Assembly: GCF_000015165.1 (NCBI RefSeq)
Contig: NC_009485.1
Location: 2,334,001-2,398,000 of the forward strand
Direction of reading: 5' to 3'
Origin: Bradyrhizobium sp. BTAi1
GTDB lineage: Bacteria; Pseudomonadota; Alphaproteobacteria; Rhizobiales; Xanthobacteraceae
Length of the DNA: 64,000 bases
A program made the translations under genes and the position numbers. Within the stretch, counting starts at the first letter, position 1. Each line of letters begins with the position of its first letter. This document shows positions 16,897 to 26,016 of this stretch, one piece after another. The notes under the pieces were generated by a model. That model did no database searches, was not told the origin of the DNA, and worked only from the letters and a program-made list of their open reading frames with translations.

Positions 16897-19719
16897 TCAC
16901 TGCCCGAGCCGTTCGATCAGCGCCGGTGCATGCACCTGGTCGGCCTTGTAGTTGCCGGTCAACGTGTACATCACGATGTTGACGCCGGCGCGGAAGGCGA
17001 ATTCGCGCTGGCGCGGCTCGCCCGGCACCATCGGCAGCATGGCCTGGCCGTCGGGGCGGAGCGCCCAGGCGCCGGCGAGATCGTTCGAGGTGATGATGAT
17101 CGGCGACACGCCGTCGCCGCCGCGCGCCGGGCGGGCCGCGCTGTCCTCGTCCTCGTCCTTGGGCAGCGCCTCGACCCAGGTCTGCCCTGCGGTGAAGCGG
17201 CCGGGGAAGTCGCGCAGCAGATAGAACGTCTTGGTCAGCACATGCTCGCGCGGCACCGGCTCGAGCTCGGGCACATCCAGCGAGGACAGGATGTCGCGCA
17301 GCGACTGCATGCCCGGCGTCTGCTGGGCGCCGTTGTCGCCGGGAGGCGCCTCGACCGCGTCGCGGGTGTCGAAGATCACGGTGCCACCTTGCTTCATATA
17401 GGCGTCGATCTTGTTGATCGCGTCCTGCGGCGGCTTCGGCGCGCCCGGCACGATCGGCCAATAGATCAGGGGGAAGAAGGCGAGTTCGTCATGGGCGGGA
17501 TCGACGCCGACGGGGTCGCCGGCCTCCAGCGCCGTGCGCTGCGCCAGGAACAAGGTCAACCCGGTCATCCCGGCCTTCACGATCGCATCGACATCGGCAT
17601 TGCCGGTCACGACGTAAGCGAGCCGCGTCTGCGACACTGCACGCATGGCGAAATCATCGCTGGCCGCGTCGGCGCGTGCGGCGGTTGGCAGCGCGACCGC
17701 AAGCAGCGCACCGGTGGCGAGCATGACCAAGGCGATCGCCGCCGGCGCGGCGCGCCGCCGGCGTGCCAGTGCGGCCAGCGCGCCGCCGAGCAGCGCGACG
17801 ATGACCGCGTCGATCAGGAACAGCAGCAAGGCGGTCGACAGCAGGATGCCCCGGAGATCGCGCGGTTCCGCCGTCGTGTAGCTCGCGCGCTTGGCGCGCA
17901 GCGCAGAGGTGTCGAGCTGCAGGATGCGATCGGCGGGGCTGAGCGTGTTCACTGCGGTAGGTCCCTCGGCTGGGCCGTAGAAGCCGGGTGGATGATCGAG
18001 CGAAGCCCGGTCGTTGAAATCGGCCGGCAGCGGCTTGGCCGTCGAAGGCGGCGGTCCGAAGGCACCGAAGCCGTCGAGGATGTGCAGCGGCGCCAGCGTC
18101 GCCTTGGCGCTCTCGCCGGCGGGACCCGCCCCCGGCGTCGAGGTGTAGCCGGACATGTCGACAATGCGGCGGAGCATCTCGACCATGGCACCGGACATCG
18201 GCAGATCCGACCAGCGCATGTCGGCGCTGACATGGAACAGCGCGATCAGGCCCTTGCCGCGATGTTCGCCGGTGACCAGCGGCGTGCCGTCCTCGAGCGA
18301 GGCCCAGCTCTTGGTCGCGAGCACGGCGTCGGGCTCGGCCAGCACCTGACGGCTGATCGTGACGTCCTTCGGCACGCTGATGCCGGCGAACGGGCCGTCT
18401 GCTGCGAACGCTGCGAGATGCTGCGGCTTCTCCCAGGTCAGGCTGCCGCCGAGCGTGCGCCCGCCACGCCGCAGCTTGACCGGCACGAGGTCGTCATCGC
18501 CTTGCGCCAGCCGGGGGCCGGCGAAGCGCACCAGCACGCCGCCATTCTCGATCCAGCCATTGAGGCGATCGCGCAGCTCCGGAGACAGCGTGCCGACATC
18601 GGCCATCACGATCATCGGCACTTTCTGGTCGAGAAACTGCGTGATGATCTGTTGCGGCGCGCCGCGGTCACCCAGCCTCAGATCGGCGAAGGGCGACAGC
18701 GCGCGGGTCAGATAGAAGGTCGGTGCGAGCAGCGGCTGGGCGGTGTCGCTGGTGGCGCCCGAAACGATGCCGACGGCGCGGCGGCGCCAGCGCTTGTCGA
18801 GCAGCTGCACGGCGCCGGCCGAGCGCTCGCCCGCGATCTCCAGCCGGGTGATGTCGTTGCGCAGCTCGACCGGCAGGTCGAAACTGGCTTCCGCGTCGTG
18901 TGCACCGGCGGCGAAGCTGAATTGCGCCTCGCCGAGCGGCGAGCCCTTGGCGTCGAGGGCGCGCACCACGCCCCCGGGGATCGAGAGATCGGCGCGCAGC
19001 ACCTTCACGGTCATCCGGGCGGCGGCATTCTCGGCGCCGGCGAGCGCCAGCGCCGACAGGGTGCCGCCTTCGAACACGGTCAGGCTGCGATCGCCGATGG
19101 TCTTGGCGAGACCGGTCACGAAATCACTGCCGCGGCCGGGATCGACGCCGTCCGAGAACCACAGGATCTCGGCATCGCCCGTGGCCTTGAGAAAGCGATC
19201 GAGCTGCGGCAGCGCGTCGGCGCGCTCGGTGGTGTAGGCCTTGGGCGCAATCTGGCGCAGCGCGACGCGGGCCGCGCCGGCTGGCATCAGCGTGAGATCG
19301 CGCGCGGGCTCCGACAGCGGCACGAGCGCAACGCCGCGGCGGTCGGCATCGGCATTGGCGATGATCTCGTCGGCCGCCTTGATGCGCGTCTCCCAGCTTG
19401 CGGCGGCGCTCCAGCTGTCGTCGAGCAGCAGCACCAGCGGCGCTTTACTGCCGACGGCTTCGGTGCGCGGATTCCAGATCGGGCCGGCCGCCGCAAAGAT
19501 CACCAGCGCCGCCGCGATCAGCCGCAGCAATGTGAGCCACCACGGCGAGCGCGATGGCGTCTCCTCTCTCGGCGTGATGTCGAACAGCAGCCGTGTCGGC
19601 GGAAACTCGATGCGCCGCGGCCGCGGCGGCATCACCCGCAGCAACCACCACAGCACGGGCAGGCTGATGAGGCCGGTCAGCAGCAACGGTTCGGCGAATG
19701 ACAGCGGCAGTCCCATCAT
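16897..19719 (-). CDS. BatA-like DUF4159 domain membrane protein
   Basis: A 940-residue protein. The N-terminal BatA-type domain has two membrane helices and the conserved PPRPRRIEFPPTRLLFDI segment. A VWA-type region follows, with LVLLLDDSWSAAASWE giving an intact DxSxS metal-ion-dependent adhesion motif. A further helix near residue 640 (ALLLFLIDAVIVALLGGALA) leads to a C-terminal DUF4159 domain from about residue 715, including LAYVVTGNADVDAIVKAG and FFPLIYWPIVPG. It overlaps the DUF58 gene by 4 bp (ATGA). It is probably an inner-membrane partner of the MoxR ATPase; the client is unknown. Confidence 0.83.
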   Translation of the reverse strand: MMGLPLSFAEPLLLTGLISLPVLWWLLRVMPPRPRRIEFPPTRLLFDITPREETPSRSPWWLTLLRLIAAALVIFAAAGPIWNPRTEAVGSKAPLVLLLDDSWSAAASWETRIKAADEIIANADADRRGVALVPLSEPARDLTLMPAGAARVALRQIAPKAYTTERADALPQLDRFLKATGDAEILWFSDGVDPGRGSDFVTGLAKTIGDRSLTVFEGGTLSALALAGAENAAARMTVKVLRADLSIPGGVVRALDAKGSPLGEAQFSFAAGAHDAEASFDLPVELRNDITRLEIAGERSAGAVQLLDKRWRRRAVGIVSGATSDTAQPLLAPTFYLTRALSPFADLRLGDRGAPQQIITQFLDQKVPMIVMADVGTLSPELRDRLNGWIENGGVLVRFAGPRLAQGDDDLVPVKLRRGGRTLGGSLTWEKPQHLAAFAADGPFAGISVPKDVTISRQVLAEPDAVLATKSWASLEDGTPLVTGEHRGKGLIALFHVSADMRWSDLPMSGAMVEMLRRIVDMSGYTSTPGAGPAGESAKATLAPLHILDGFGAFGPPPSTAKPLPADFNDRASLDHPPGFYGPAEGPTAVNTLSPADRILQLDTSALRAKRASYTTAEPRDLRGILLSTALLLFLIDAVIVALLGGALAALARRRRAAPAAIALVMLATGALLAVALPTAARADAASDDFAMRAVSQTRLAYVVTGNADVDAIVKAGMTGLTLFLAQRTALEAGDPVGVDPAHDELAFFPLIYWPIVPGAPKPPQDAINKIDAYMKQGGTVIFDTRDAVEAPPGDNGAQQTPGMQSLRDILSSLDVPELEPVPREHVLTKTFYLLRDFPGRFTAGQTWVEALPKDEDEDSAARPARGGDGVSPIIITSNDLAGAWALRPDGQAMLPMVPGEPRQREFAFRAGVNIVMYTLTGNYKADQVHAPALIERLGQ

Positions 19720-20675
19720 GCGCCGAGCCCTCTCGTGCCTGCGCCCACTTTGACGCTGCCGCGGGTGCCGACCTTGCTCGTCGTCATGCCGGCGTGCAGG
19801 AACAACAGCAACTCGGCCGCCGAGCGGCTGGTGGTGTGCGTCGTGAACAGCCAGTCGAGCTTGGCGGTCTCGGCGCGGATCTGGTCGCGATGCAGCGCGA
19901 CGCGGGCGACGTAGTCCTGCGCCCAGCTCTCGGCGCGGCCGGCGGTGATCACCTCGCCACCTTCGGGCTCGACGAACTCGACACGCCCGGAATAGGGAAA
20001 GGTCTCCTCGGCGGGATCGACTACCTGCACCATCGTGCCATGCGCGCCCGACGCCGACAGGCCGGCGAGCATCGTGCTGATCTCCGGGATCGGCGACCAG
20101 AAATCCGACAGCACCACGATTTCGGCCAGCGCCGACGGCACGAAGGAGGGCGGCAGGCTCGGCCGCGCCGTCTCATCATGCAGCATCGCCTGCGCGATGC
20201 GGTCGATGACGCTGCGGCTCCCGGTCGGATTGAGCAGGCCGGGAATGCCGACGCGTTCACCGCCGGCGACCAGCAGTTCGGCCAGCGCAAATGTCACGAT
20301 CAGCGCACGCTCCAGCTTGCTGTCGCGCGCGCCTTTGGAGGCGAAGGCCATTGACGGCGAACGATCCGGCCAGATCCACACCGTGTGTGCGGCCTCCCAT
20401 TCCTGCTCGCGGACATAAAGATGGTCATCGCGTGCCGAGCGGCGCCAGTCGACGCGCTGCGACGGCTCGCCGGAGACGAAGCGGCGATATTGCCAGAAGC
20501 TTTCGCCCGACCCGGCGCGGCGTCGCCCGTGCAGGCCGTGAATGACGTTGGCGGCGATCTGCCGGGCTTCCAGGACCAGGCGCGGCAGCGAGGACGCCAA
20601 TGTCCGGCTTTCGCCGTCGGCGCGCCGGATTGCGAGGATCTCCTTGTCGGCGTGCCCTGTCGCTGCGGCCATCAA
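19716..20675 (-). CDS. DUF58 domain protein
   Basis: A 319-residue soluble protein. The DUF58 signature is clear: YRRFVSGEPSQRVDWRRSAR followed by DHLYVREQEWE, then a VWA-like DRSPSMAF. DUF58 proteins work with MoxR AAA+ ATPases, probably as adaptors that present clients. The start overlaps the moxR stop by 4 bp and the end overlaps the DUF4159 start by 4 bp, so expression is coupled in one operon. No membrane helix is seen. Confidence 0.88.
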   Translation of the reverse strand: MMAAATGHADKEILAIRRADGESRTLASSLPRLVLEARQIAANVIHGLHGRRRAGSGESFWQYRRFVSGEPSQRVDWRRSARDDHLYVREQEWEAAHTVWIWPDRSPSMAFASKGARDSKLERALIVTFALAELLVAGGERVGIPGLLNPTGSRSVIDRIAQAMLHDETARPSLPPSFVPSALAEIVVLSDFWSPIPEISTMLAGLSASGAHGTMVQVVDPAEETFPYSGRVEFVEPEGGEVITAGRAESWAQDYVARVALHRDQIRAETAKLDWLFTTHTTSRSAAELLLFLHAGMTTSKVGTRGSVKVGAGTRGLGA

Positions 20676-21670
20676 CCAATCCGGCTCTTCAGTTGCCGGA
20701 TCACGTCCGGAATGGTGCGGCCTTCGGCGCGGGCGGGGAAGGTCAGCGCCATGCGATGCTTCAGCACCGGCTCGGCGAGATCGAGCACGTCGTCGATCGA
20801 CGGCGCGAGGCGGCCGTCGAGCAGCGCGCGTGCGCGCACCGCGAGCATCAGTGATTGGCTGGCGCGCGGGCCAGGGCCCCAGGCGATCAGCTTGCCGGCA
20901 TCGCCGGCCTCGGCGCCGGGACGTGCCGAGCGCACCAGAGTCAGGATTGCCTCGACGACGGAATCGCCGACCGGCAGCCGCCGGACCAGCCGCTGCGCCG
21001 CGATCAGCGCATCGGCGGTCATCGCGCCCTTGGCCGCGCTCTCTTCGGCGCCCGTGGTCTCGAACAGGATGCGGCGTTCGGCGTCGCGATCGGGATAGTC
21101 GACGTCGATTTCCATCAGGAAGCGGTCGAGCTGCGCCTCGGGGAGCGGATAGGTTCCTTCCTGCTCCAGCGGGTTCTGCGTCGCCAACACGTGGAAAGGC
21201 TTGGGCAGATCGTGCCGCGCGCCTGCAACCGTGATGTGCTGCTCCTGCATGGCCTGGAGCAGCGCCGACTGGGTGCGCGGGCTGGCGCGGTTGATTTCGT
21301 CGGCCATCAAGAGCTGCGCGAACACCGGTCCGGCAATGAAGCGGAACGAGCGCTTGCCCACGGTGCTCTCGTCGAGCACCTCGGCGCCGAGAATGTCGGA
21401 CGGCATGAGGTCGGGCGTGAACTGAACGCGCTTGGCGTCGAGGCCGAGCGTGACGCCCAATGTCTCAACGAGCTTGGTCTTGGCCAGGCCGGGCACGCCG
21501 ATCAGTAAGGCGTGGCCGCCGGACAGGATCGTCACCAGGGTGTTTTCCACCACGCGGTCCTGGCCGAAGATGACGCCGGAGATCGCCTCCTTTGCCGCGC
21601 GGACCTGACCGGAGACCTGTTCGGCGGATCGGACGATCGCATCCTCGAGCTTCTCGGCACTCTCAGCCAT
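20672..21670 (-). CDS. MoxR-family AAA+ ATPase
   Basis: A 332-residue AAA+ ATPase. Walker A is GVPGLAKTK, Walker B is LLMADEINRA, and sensor 1 follows in HVLATQNPLEQEGTYPLPEA. MoxR proteins act as chaperone-like ATPases that activate or insert metal cofactors in partner complexes, with DUF58 and VWA proteins. The ATG at 21670 is preferred over 21700 because AGAAGGAG lies at proper spacing. It is the first gene of a four-gene operon running to 14688. Confidence 0.92.
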   Translation of the reverse strand: MAESAEKLEDAIVRSAEQVSGQVRAAKEAISGVIFGQDRVVENTLVTILSGGHALLIGVPGLAKTKLVETLGVTLGLDAKRVQFTPDLMPSDILGAEVLDESTVGKRSFRFIAGPVFAQLLMADEINRASPRTQSALLQAMQEQHITVAGARHDLPKPFHVLATQNPLEQEGTYPLPEAQLDRFLMEIDVDYPDRDAERRILFETTGAEESAAKGAMTADALIAAQRLVRRLPVGDSVVEAILTLVRSARPGAEAGDAGKLIAWGPGPRASQSLMLAVRARALLDGRLAPSIDDVLDLAEPVLKHRMALTFPARAEGRTIPDVIRQLKSRIG

Positions 21671-21933
21671 TCCCGTCGCTCCTTCTGCCCCGCATTTCAA
21701 CCTTCAGACGGTTGTTCCGCTCCAATTTGTCAGGAGCCGGCTGCCAATCTATGCGAAGGCGCTGTATTCGTTGAGTTAAACTATCCCCATATTATCGGCA
21801 TTACGGGGTATTGACGGCATCACGATATGGCGACCTTACATGACGTGCACGGCCGTCAGGAACTTTTGCACAGACGAGCGCGATGAATTCTTGCACCAAT
21901 CGTGCCAAGGCGAACGCAAACTCGGGGCAAACC

Positions 21934-22536
21934 ATGGCGAAGCAAGGGCAGAGTACCGATATTGGACTCGATCGGTTGACCTCGGCCGTGACACAGGCCG
22001 GCGCATCGGGAAAAGGCCTCCCGCCGGTGCATCTGTGGAATCCGCCATTTTGCGGCGATATCGATATGCGAATCGCCAGCGATGGTAGCTGGTACTACAT
22101 GGGCACGCCAATCGGCCGTCCGGCCCTGGTGCGGCTGTTCTCGACCATCCTCAAGCGCGAAGGCGACCGTTATGTCCTGGTCACGCCGGTCGAGAAGGTC
22201 GGCATTCGCGTCGATGATGCGCCCTTCATGGCCGTAGAAATGCGGAAAGAGGCGCGTGAGGGCGGAGCGCGGCTCTACTTCCGAACCAATGTCGACGATT
22301 GGGTCGTCTGCGACGCCGAGCACCGGCTGCGCTTCGAGCCGGGCGAAAGCGGCGGATTGACGCCCTATCTGCACGTCCGCGCCGATCTCTGGGCCAAGGT
22401 GACGCGGTCGCTCTATTATGAGCTTGTTGACATGGGTCAGGAGCGGATGATCGATGGTGATGTCATGTTCGGGGTGGAGTCGGACGGTGCGTTCTTCCCC
22501 ATGGCCAACGCAGAAGAGGTGAGGGCGGCGCTTTGA
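21934..22536 (+). CDS. DUF1285 domain protein
   Basis: A 200-residue protein of the DUF1285 family: VHLWNPPFCGDIDMRIASDG near the start, then SWYYMGTPIGRPALVRLFS. The family has a beta-rich two-part fold of unknown function. The ATG at 21934 is chosen over 21883 because family similarity starts later and the upstream residues are irregular. It is the first gene of a tightly packed set with the CoA pyrophosphatase, a DUF6111 protein and cca, each overlapping the next by 4 bp. Confidence 0.83.
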   Translation: MAKQGQSTDIGLDRLTSAVTQAGASGKGLPPVHLWNPPFCGDIDMRIASDGSWYYMGTPIGRPALVRLFSTILKREGDRYVLVTPVEKVGIRVDDAPFMAVEMRKEAREGGARLYFRTNVDDWVVCDAEHRLRFEPGESGGLTPYLHVRADLWAKVTRSLYYELVDMGQERMIDGDVMFGVESDGAFFPMANAEEVRAAL

Positions 22537-23207
22537 ACGAGCCCATGGTGGTGAGGACGACGACGGCCGAGGTGAACTCGGTCGAGTTCTTTGCGCGTGG
22601 CCGGGAGCGGTTGCGCTTCGACGTTCCAAAAGCTCTGCTCGATCCGGACGTCATTCCGACCAGCGGCGATTCCGGCACCGATCGCATGCTCGAAATCATC
22701 GCCCGCGAGCAGCCGATCCGGCCCGCAGCCGTGCTGATCCCCGTGGTCGATCATCCCGAGCCTACCGTGCTCTTGACCCAGCGCTCGCCGAATCTCAGCA
22801 GCCATGCCGGCCAGATCGCGTTTCCGGGCGGCAAGATCGACGTCACCGACGCCTCGCCGCTCGACGCGGCCTTGCGCGAGGCGGAGGAGGAGGTCGGGCT
22901 CGACCGCAGCTTCGTCGACCCGATCGGCTATCTCGACGTCTACGGCACCGCGTTCGGCTTCCGCATCCTGCCGACCGTGGCCCGCGTACGGCCCGGATTT
23001 ACGCTCAAAATCAACGAAGGCGAGGTCGACGATGCGTTCGAAGTGCCGCTGGCCTTCCTGATGGACCCCACCAATCATCAGCTGCATTCCAAGGAATTTC
23101 GTGGCATGGAGCGCTCGTACTACGCGATGCCGTTTGCGGAGCGCTACATTTGGGGGGCGACGGCGGGGATCCTGCGCGTGCTCTACGAACGGATTTATCT
23201 GCCATGA
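22533..23207 (+). CDS. CoA pyrophosphatase (NUDIX)
   Basis: A 224-residue NUDIX protein with the UPF0035 CoA-binding signature LLTQRSPNLSSHAGQIAFPG immediately before the NUDIX helix (LDAALREAEEEVGL). This pairing marks enzymes that split coenzyme A to phosphopantetheine and 3',5'-ADP, like NudL. The start is a TTG at 22533 overlapping the DUF1285 stop; an ATG at 22545 is the alternative. It overlaps the downstream DUF6111 gene at ATGA, so the group is an operon. Confidence 0.9.
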   Translation: MNEPMVVRTTTAEVNSVEFFARGRERLRFDVPKALLDPDVIPTSGDSGTDRMLEIIAREQPIRPAAVLIPVVDHPEPTVLLTQRSPNLSSHAGQIAFPGGKIDVTDASPLDAALREAEEEVGLDRSFVDPIGYLDVYGTAFGFRILPTVARVRPGFTLKINEGEVDDAFEVPLAFLMDPTNHQLHSKEFRGMERSYYAMPFAERYIWGATAGILRVLYERIYLP

Positions 23208-23467
23208 TCCGACCCGTGTTGACGGAAGTCGGAATCTTCCTCATTCCTTTCGCAGTTTATATTGTGTTTTTGATCGCGACCCGGTCCGGGCTCCTGGTGC
23301 CTGCCTCATGGCCGCTGCACCTGGTCGCAAAATTGACGGTGGCGGCGTTGTTGCTGGTGATTGCAAGTCTGGTCCTGCTGGCGGAATTCTCCGGCGCGCC
23401 GCCGCATTCGACCTACGTCCCCGCCCATATCGAGAATGGCAGGCTCGTTCCCGGAGCCGAGAAATGA
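23204..23467 (+). CDS. DUF6111 family small membrane protein
   Basis: An 87-residue protein with two hydrophobic helices (about residues 5-25 and 40-62) and a short hydrophilic C-terminus containing THVPA-like TYVPAHIENGRLVPG. This matches the small DUF6111 proteins that sit between a NUDIX gene and cca in Rhizobiales. The ATG overlaps the upstream stop, and its own stop overlaps the cca start. Function unknown. Confidence 0.8.
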   Translation: MIRPVLTEVGIFLIPFAVYIVFLIATRSGLLVPASWPLHLVAKLTVAALLLVIASLVLLAEFSGAPPHSTYVPAHIENGRLVPGAEK

Positions 23468-24717
23468 CCGAGGTACGGGTGCTGAGCGCGCCCTGGCTCT
23501 CGTCCGGTCCGGCCGCGCGCGTGCTGGCGCTGCTCAACAGCGACGGCGAGGAGGCCCGGGTGGTCGGCGGCGCCGTCCGCAACGCACTGCTCGGCATCGA
23601 TATCGGCGATATCGACATCGCGACCACGGCCCTCCCGGCGGAGGTGATCCGCCGCGCCAAGGCCGCCTCGATCAAGAGCGTGCCGACCGGTATCGACCAT
23701 GGCACCGTGACCTTGGTGCTGGAGGGGCATCCATTCGAGGTCACGACCCTGCGCGAGGATACCGAGACCTTTGGCCGCAAGGCCAAGGTCGAGTTCGGCC
23801 GCGACTGGATCGGCGACGCGCATCGGCGCGACTTCACCATCAATGCGCTGTCGGTGGGGCCGGACGGCGTCGTGCACGATCATGTCGGTGGGCTCGCCGA
23901 CATCGCGGCGCGGCGCGTGCGCTTCATCGGCGATCCGGCACAGCGCATCGCAGAGGATTATTTGCGCATCCTGCGCTTCTTCCGCATCCATTCGGCGTTC
24001 GGCCACGGCGTGCCCGACCGTGACGGCTATCTCGCCTGTATCGCCGGTCGGGCCGGGCTCGCCACCTTGTCGGCCGAACGCGTGCGGATGGAGATGCTGA
24101 AGCTGCTCGTCACCGAGGGCGCGGTCGGCGCGGTCACTGCGATGACCGATGGCGGATTGCTGACCGCGATTCTCGGCGGCGTCGCTTATCTGGGCCCGTT
24201 CGCGGCGATGATCGAGATCGAACGCACGCTGGCGCTGCCGCCGAGCGCCGTTCGGCGCCTTGCGGCGCTCGCCGTCGCCGTCACCGAGGATGCGCGCCGC
24301 CTCGGCGCGCGGTTGAAGCTCTCCAATGCCGAGACCAAAGCGCTCGACGGCATGGGTCACCGCTGGTGGCGGCTTGCGACCGCCGACGAGGCGCGCGCGC
24401 GGCGCCTTCTGTATCGTCTCGGTGAGACCGTCTATCGCGACCGTCTGATGCTGGGCTGGGCTCGCGCCGGGCGGGATCACGATGCGCAACGCTGGCGCGA
24501 GCTGGCGCTGTTGCCGCAGCGCTTCACGCCGCCGAAGCTGCCGCTGAAGGCGGCCGATTTCATCGCGCGCGGCGTCGCGGAAGGGCCGCTGCTTGGCCAT
24601 GTGCTGACGCTTGCGGAGGATGCCTGGCTCGCGGCCGACTTCCCGCTCGACGAGGCCTCTCTGAGTGCGATCGCCGATCAGGCCGCGGCGCGGGTGAACC
24701 GCGACGGACGCATCTAA
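23464..24717 (+). CDS. cca: CCA tRNA nucleotidyltransferase / poly(A) polymerase family
   Basis: A 417-residue class II nucleotidyltransferase. The head motif is VVGGAVRNALLG with the catalytic acidic pair in DIGDIDIAT; downstream are the RRDFTINAL and EDYLRILRFFRIHSAFG motifs of the CCA-adding family. It would add or repair the 3' CCA of tRNA. The ATG at 23464 overlaps the DUF6111 stop. The C-terminal 55 residues are mirrored by a decayed copy at 26300-26462 in the same orientation. No HD domain is visible. Confidence 0.92.
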   Translation: MTEVRVLSAPWLSSGPAARVLALLNSDGEEARVVGGAVRNALLGIDIGDIDIATTALPAEVIRRAKAASIKSVPTGIDHGTVTLVLEGHPFEVTTLREDTETFGRKAKVEFGRDWIGDAHRRDFTINALSVGPDGVVHDHVGGLADIAARRVRFIGDPAQRIAEDYLRILRFFRIHSAFGHGVPDRDGYLACIAGRAGLATLSAERVRMEMLKLLVTEGAVGAVTAMTDGGLLTAILGGVAYLGPFAAMIEIERTLALPPSAVRRLAALAVAVTEDARRLGARLKLSNAETKALDGMGHRWWRLATADEARARRLLYRLGETVYRDRLMLGWARAGRDHDAQRWRELALLPQRFTPPKLPLKAADFIARGVAEGPLLGHVLTLAEDAWLAADFPLDEASLSAIADQAAARVNRDGRI

Positions 24718-24756
24718 CGGTTCGATCCTGGGGGGCATTGCCTCACAACAGCGGCG

Positions 24757-25737
24757 TCACGGCTCCGGGCTCTGACAGCGGCCGAAGCCGTCGCGCAGAA
24801 TCTCCTCCGGCAGATCGCGCCCGATGAACACCAAGCGGCTGCTTCTCGGCTCCCCGGGCTTCCAGGGACGTTGATGATCGCCCTCGAGCAGCATGTGAAT
24901 GCCTTGAACGACAAAGCGATCGGGATCGTCCCGGAAATGGAGGATGCCCTTCAGACGCAGGATATCCGTCCCGAACAGCTGGACCGTCTGCTGGATCCAC
25001 GGAAAGAACTTCTCCGGAACGAGCGGGATTTCCGTCGTCAAGGACAGGCTTTTGACATGGGAATCGTGCTCGTGGTCATGGTCCTCGGCGAGAAAGTTCG
25101 GCTCGAAAGCGAGAACCCTGTCGAGATCGAATGCATGGCGATCGAGGATCTGCTCGAGATCGAGCGCGCAGCGCTGCGTGCGATGGAGGGTCGCATAGGG
25201 ATTGATCAGGCGGATGCGGGCCTCGATCGTATCAAGCTCCGCTTCCGAGGCGAGATCGGTCTTGTTGAGGAGCACCACGTCGGCGAATGCGATCTGCTCC
25301 TGCGCCTCCTGCGCGCGATCGATGTCTCCGAGCAGGTGTCTCGCATCGATGACGGTGACGATGGCATCGAGCCTGGTGTCGCGGCGGACGTCCTCGTCGA
25401 CAAGGAATGTCTGTGCCACGGGGGCGGGGTCGGCGAGCCCGGTGGTTTCGACGATGATGCCGTCGAACTTGCCGCGCCGTTTCATCAATCCCTGCAAGAT
25501 CCTGATGAGATCGCCGCGCACGGTGCAGCAGATGCACCCGTTGTTCATCTCGAAGATCTCTTCCTCCGCATTCACGACCAGATCATTGTCGATGCCGATT
25601 TCGCCGAACTCGTTGACGATGACGGCGTAGCGCTTGCCATGTGTCTCGGTCAGGATGCGGTTCAGCAAGGTTGTCTTTCCCGCACCGAGATATCCGGTGA
25701 GAACGGTGACGGGAGTCTGTTTGATGGCCGCGGTCAT
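24757..25737 (-). CDS. COG0523 (CobW/ZigA-type) GTPase, likely zinc metallochaperone
   Basis: A 326-residue G3E GTPase. Walker A is [12 protein letters not shown]; the metal-binding motif NNGCICC (CxCC) follows; guanine specificity comes from LLNKTDL. A His/Asp/Glu-rich stretch, [11 protein letters not shown], precedes the CobW C-terminal domain ([18 protein letters not shown]). COG0523 members of this group deliver zinc during starvation. A Zur-like palindrome lies 238 bp upstream and supports that role. The ATG at 25737 is used; an upstream in-frame extension to 25857 is only the translation of tandem repeats. It converges on cca 39 bp away. Confidence 0.88.
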   Translation of the reverse strand: MTAAIKQTPVTVLTGYLGAGKTTLLNRILTETHGKRYAVIVNEFGEIGIDNDLVVNAEEEIFEMNNGCICCTVRGDLIRILQGLMKRRGKFDGIIVETTGLADPAPVAQTFLVDEDVRRDTRLDAIVTVIDARHLLGDIDRAQEAQEQIAFADVVLLNKTDLASEAELDTIEARIRLINPYATLHRTQRCALDLEQILDRHAFDLDRVLAFEPNFLAEDHDHEHDSHVKSLSLTTEIPLVPEKFFPWIQQTVQLFGTDILRLKGILHFRDDPDRFVVQGIHMLLEGDHQRPWKPGEPRSSRLVFIGRDLPEEILRDGFGRCQSPEP

Positions 25738-25750
25738 GTTCGTCTCTTTC

Positions 25751-25813
25751 GGCGTCTGGGGTCGTTGGCGTCTGGGGTCGTTGGCGTCTGGGTCGTCGGC
25801 GTCTGAGGTCGTT
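25751..25813. repeat. 16-bp tandem repeat in the cobW-type leader
   Basis: The unit GGCGTCTGGGGTCGTT occurs at 25751-25766 and 25767-25782. A 15-bp version follows at 25783-25797 and a variant at 25798-25813, with a fading fifth copy to about 25826. The repeat starts 14 bp upstream of the GTPase start codon and lies between it and the Zur-like box, so it is in the presumed 5' leader. Confidence 0.85.
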
Positions 25814-25974
25814 GAAGTCTGCGTCGCAAGCGAGCCGTCCGGTCGTGACGGGGCCATCGCAAGCGAGCCCCCGCTGCTGTCGTCGCGATCTGGTGCCGAC
25901 CGCTCGCTGGCCGGAGGGTCGGGTTCGGTCCCGCCGTTGCTCGCCTGGGGCGGCGCGGCTTTCGCTTGACGATA

Positions 25975-25992
25975 GTGATGTTATAACATTAC
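25975..25992. promoter_or_regulatory. Zur-like operator between divergent genes
   Basis: GTGATGTTATAACATTAC is an 18-bp palindrome with eight of nine base pairs matched. Its ATGTTATAACAT core equals the core of the Zur box described for the Agrobacterium group. It lies 24 bp before the start of the 64-residue protein, over a possible promoter (TTGACG at 25966-25971, TACAAA at 25990-25995), and 238 bp from the divergent GTPase start. Zinc control of both genes is inferred. Confidence 0.72.
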
Positions 25993-26016
25993 AAAATCTC
26001 CCGCCAGAGAGGATCC

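Noticed and set aside
16930..19701. A 923-codon open frame on the plus strand opposite the DUF4159 gene
   Set aside because: It is antisense to a well-supported protein, has no known domain, and its amino acid content reflects the high-GC codon shadow.
25738..25857. N-terminal extension of the COG0523 protein
   Set aside because: It is the translation of the 16-bp tandem repeat; the ATG at 25737 begins the GTPase fold.
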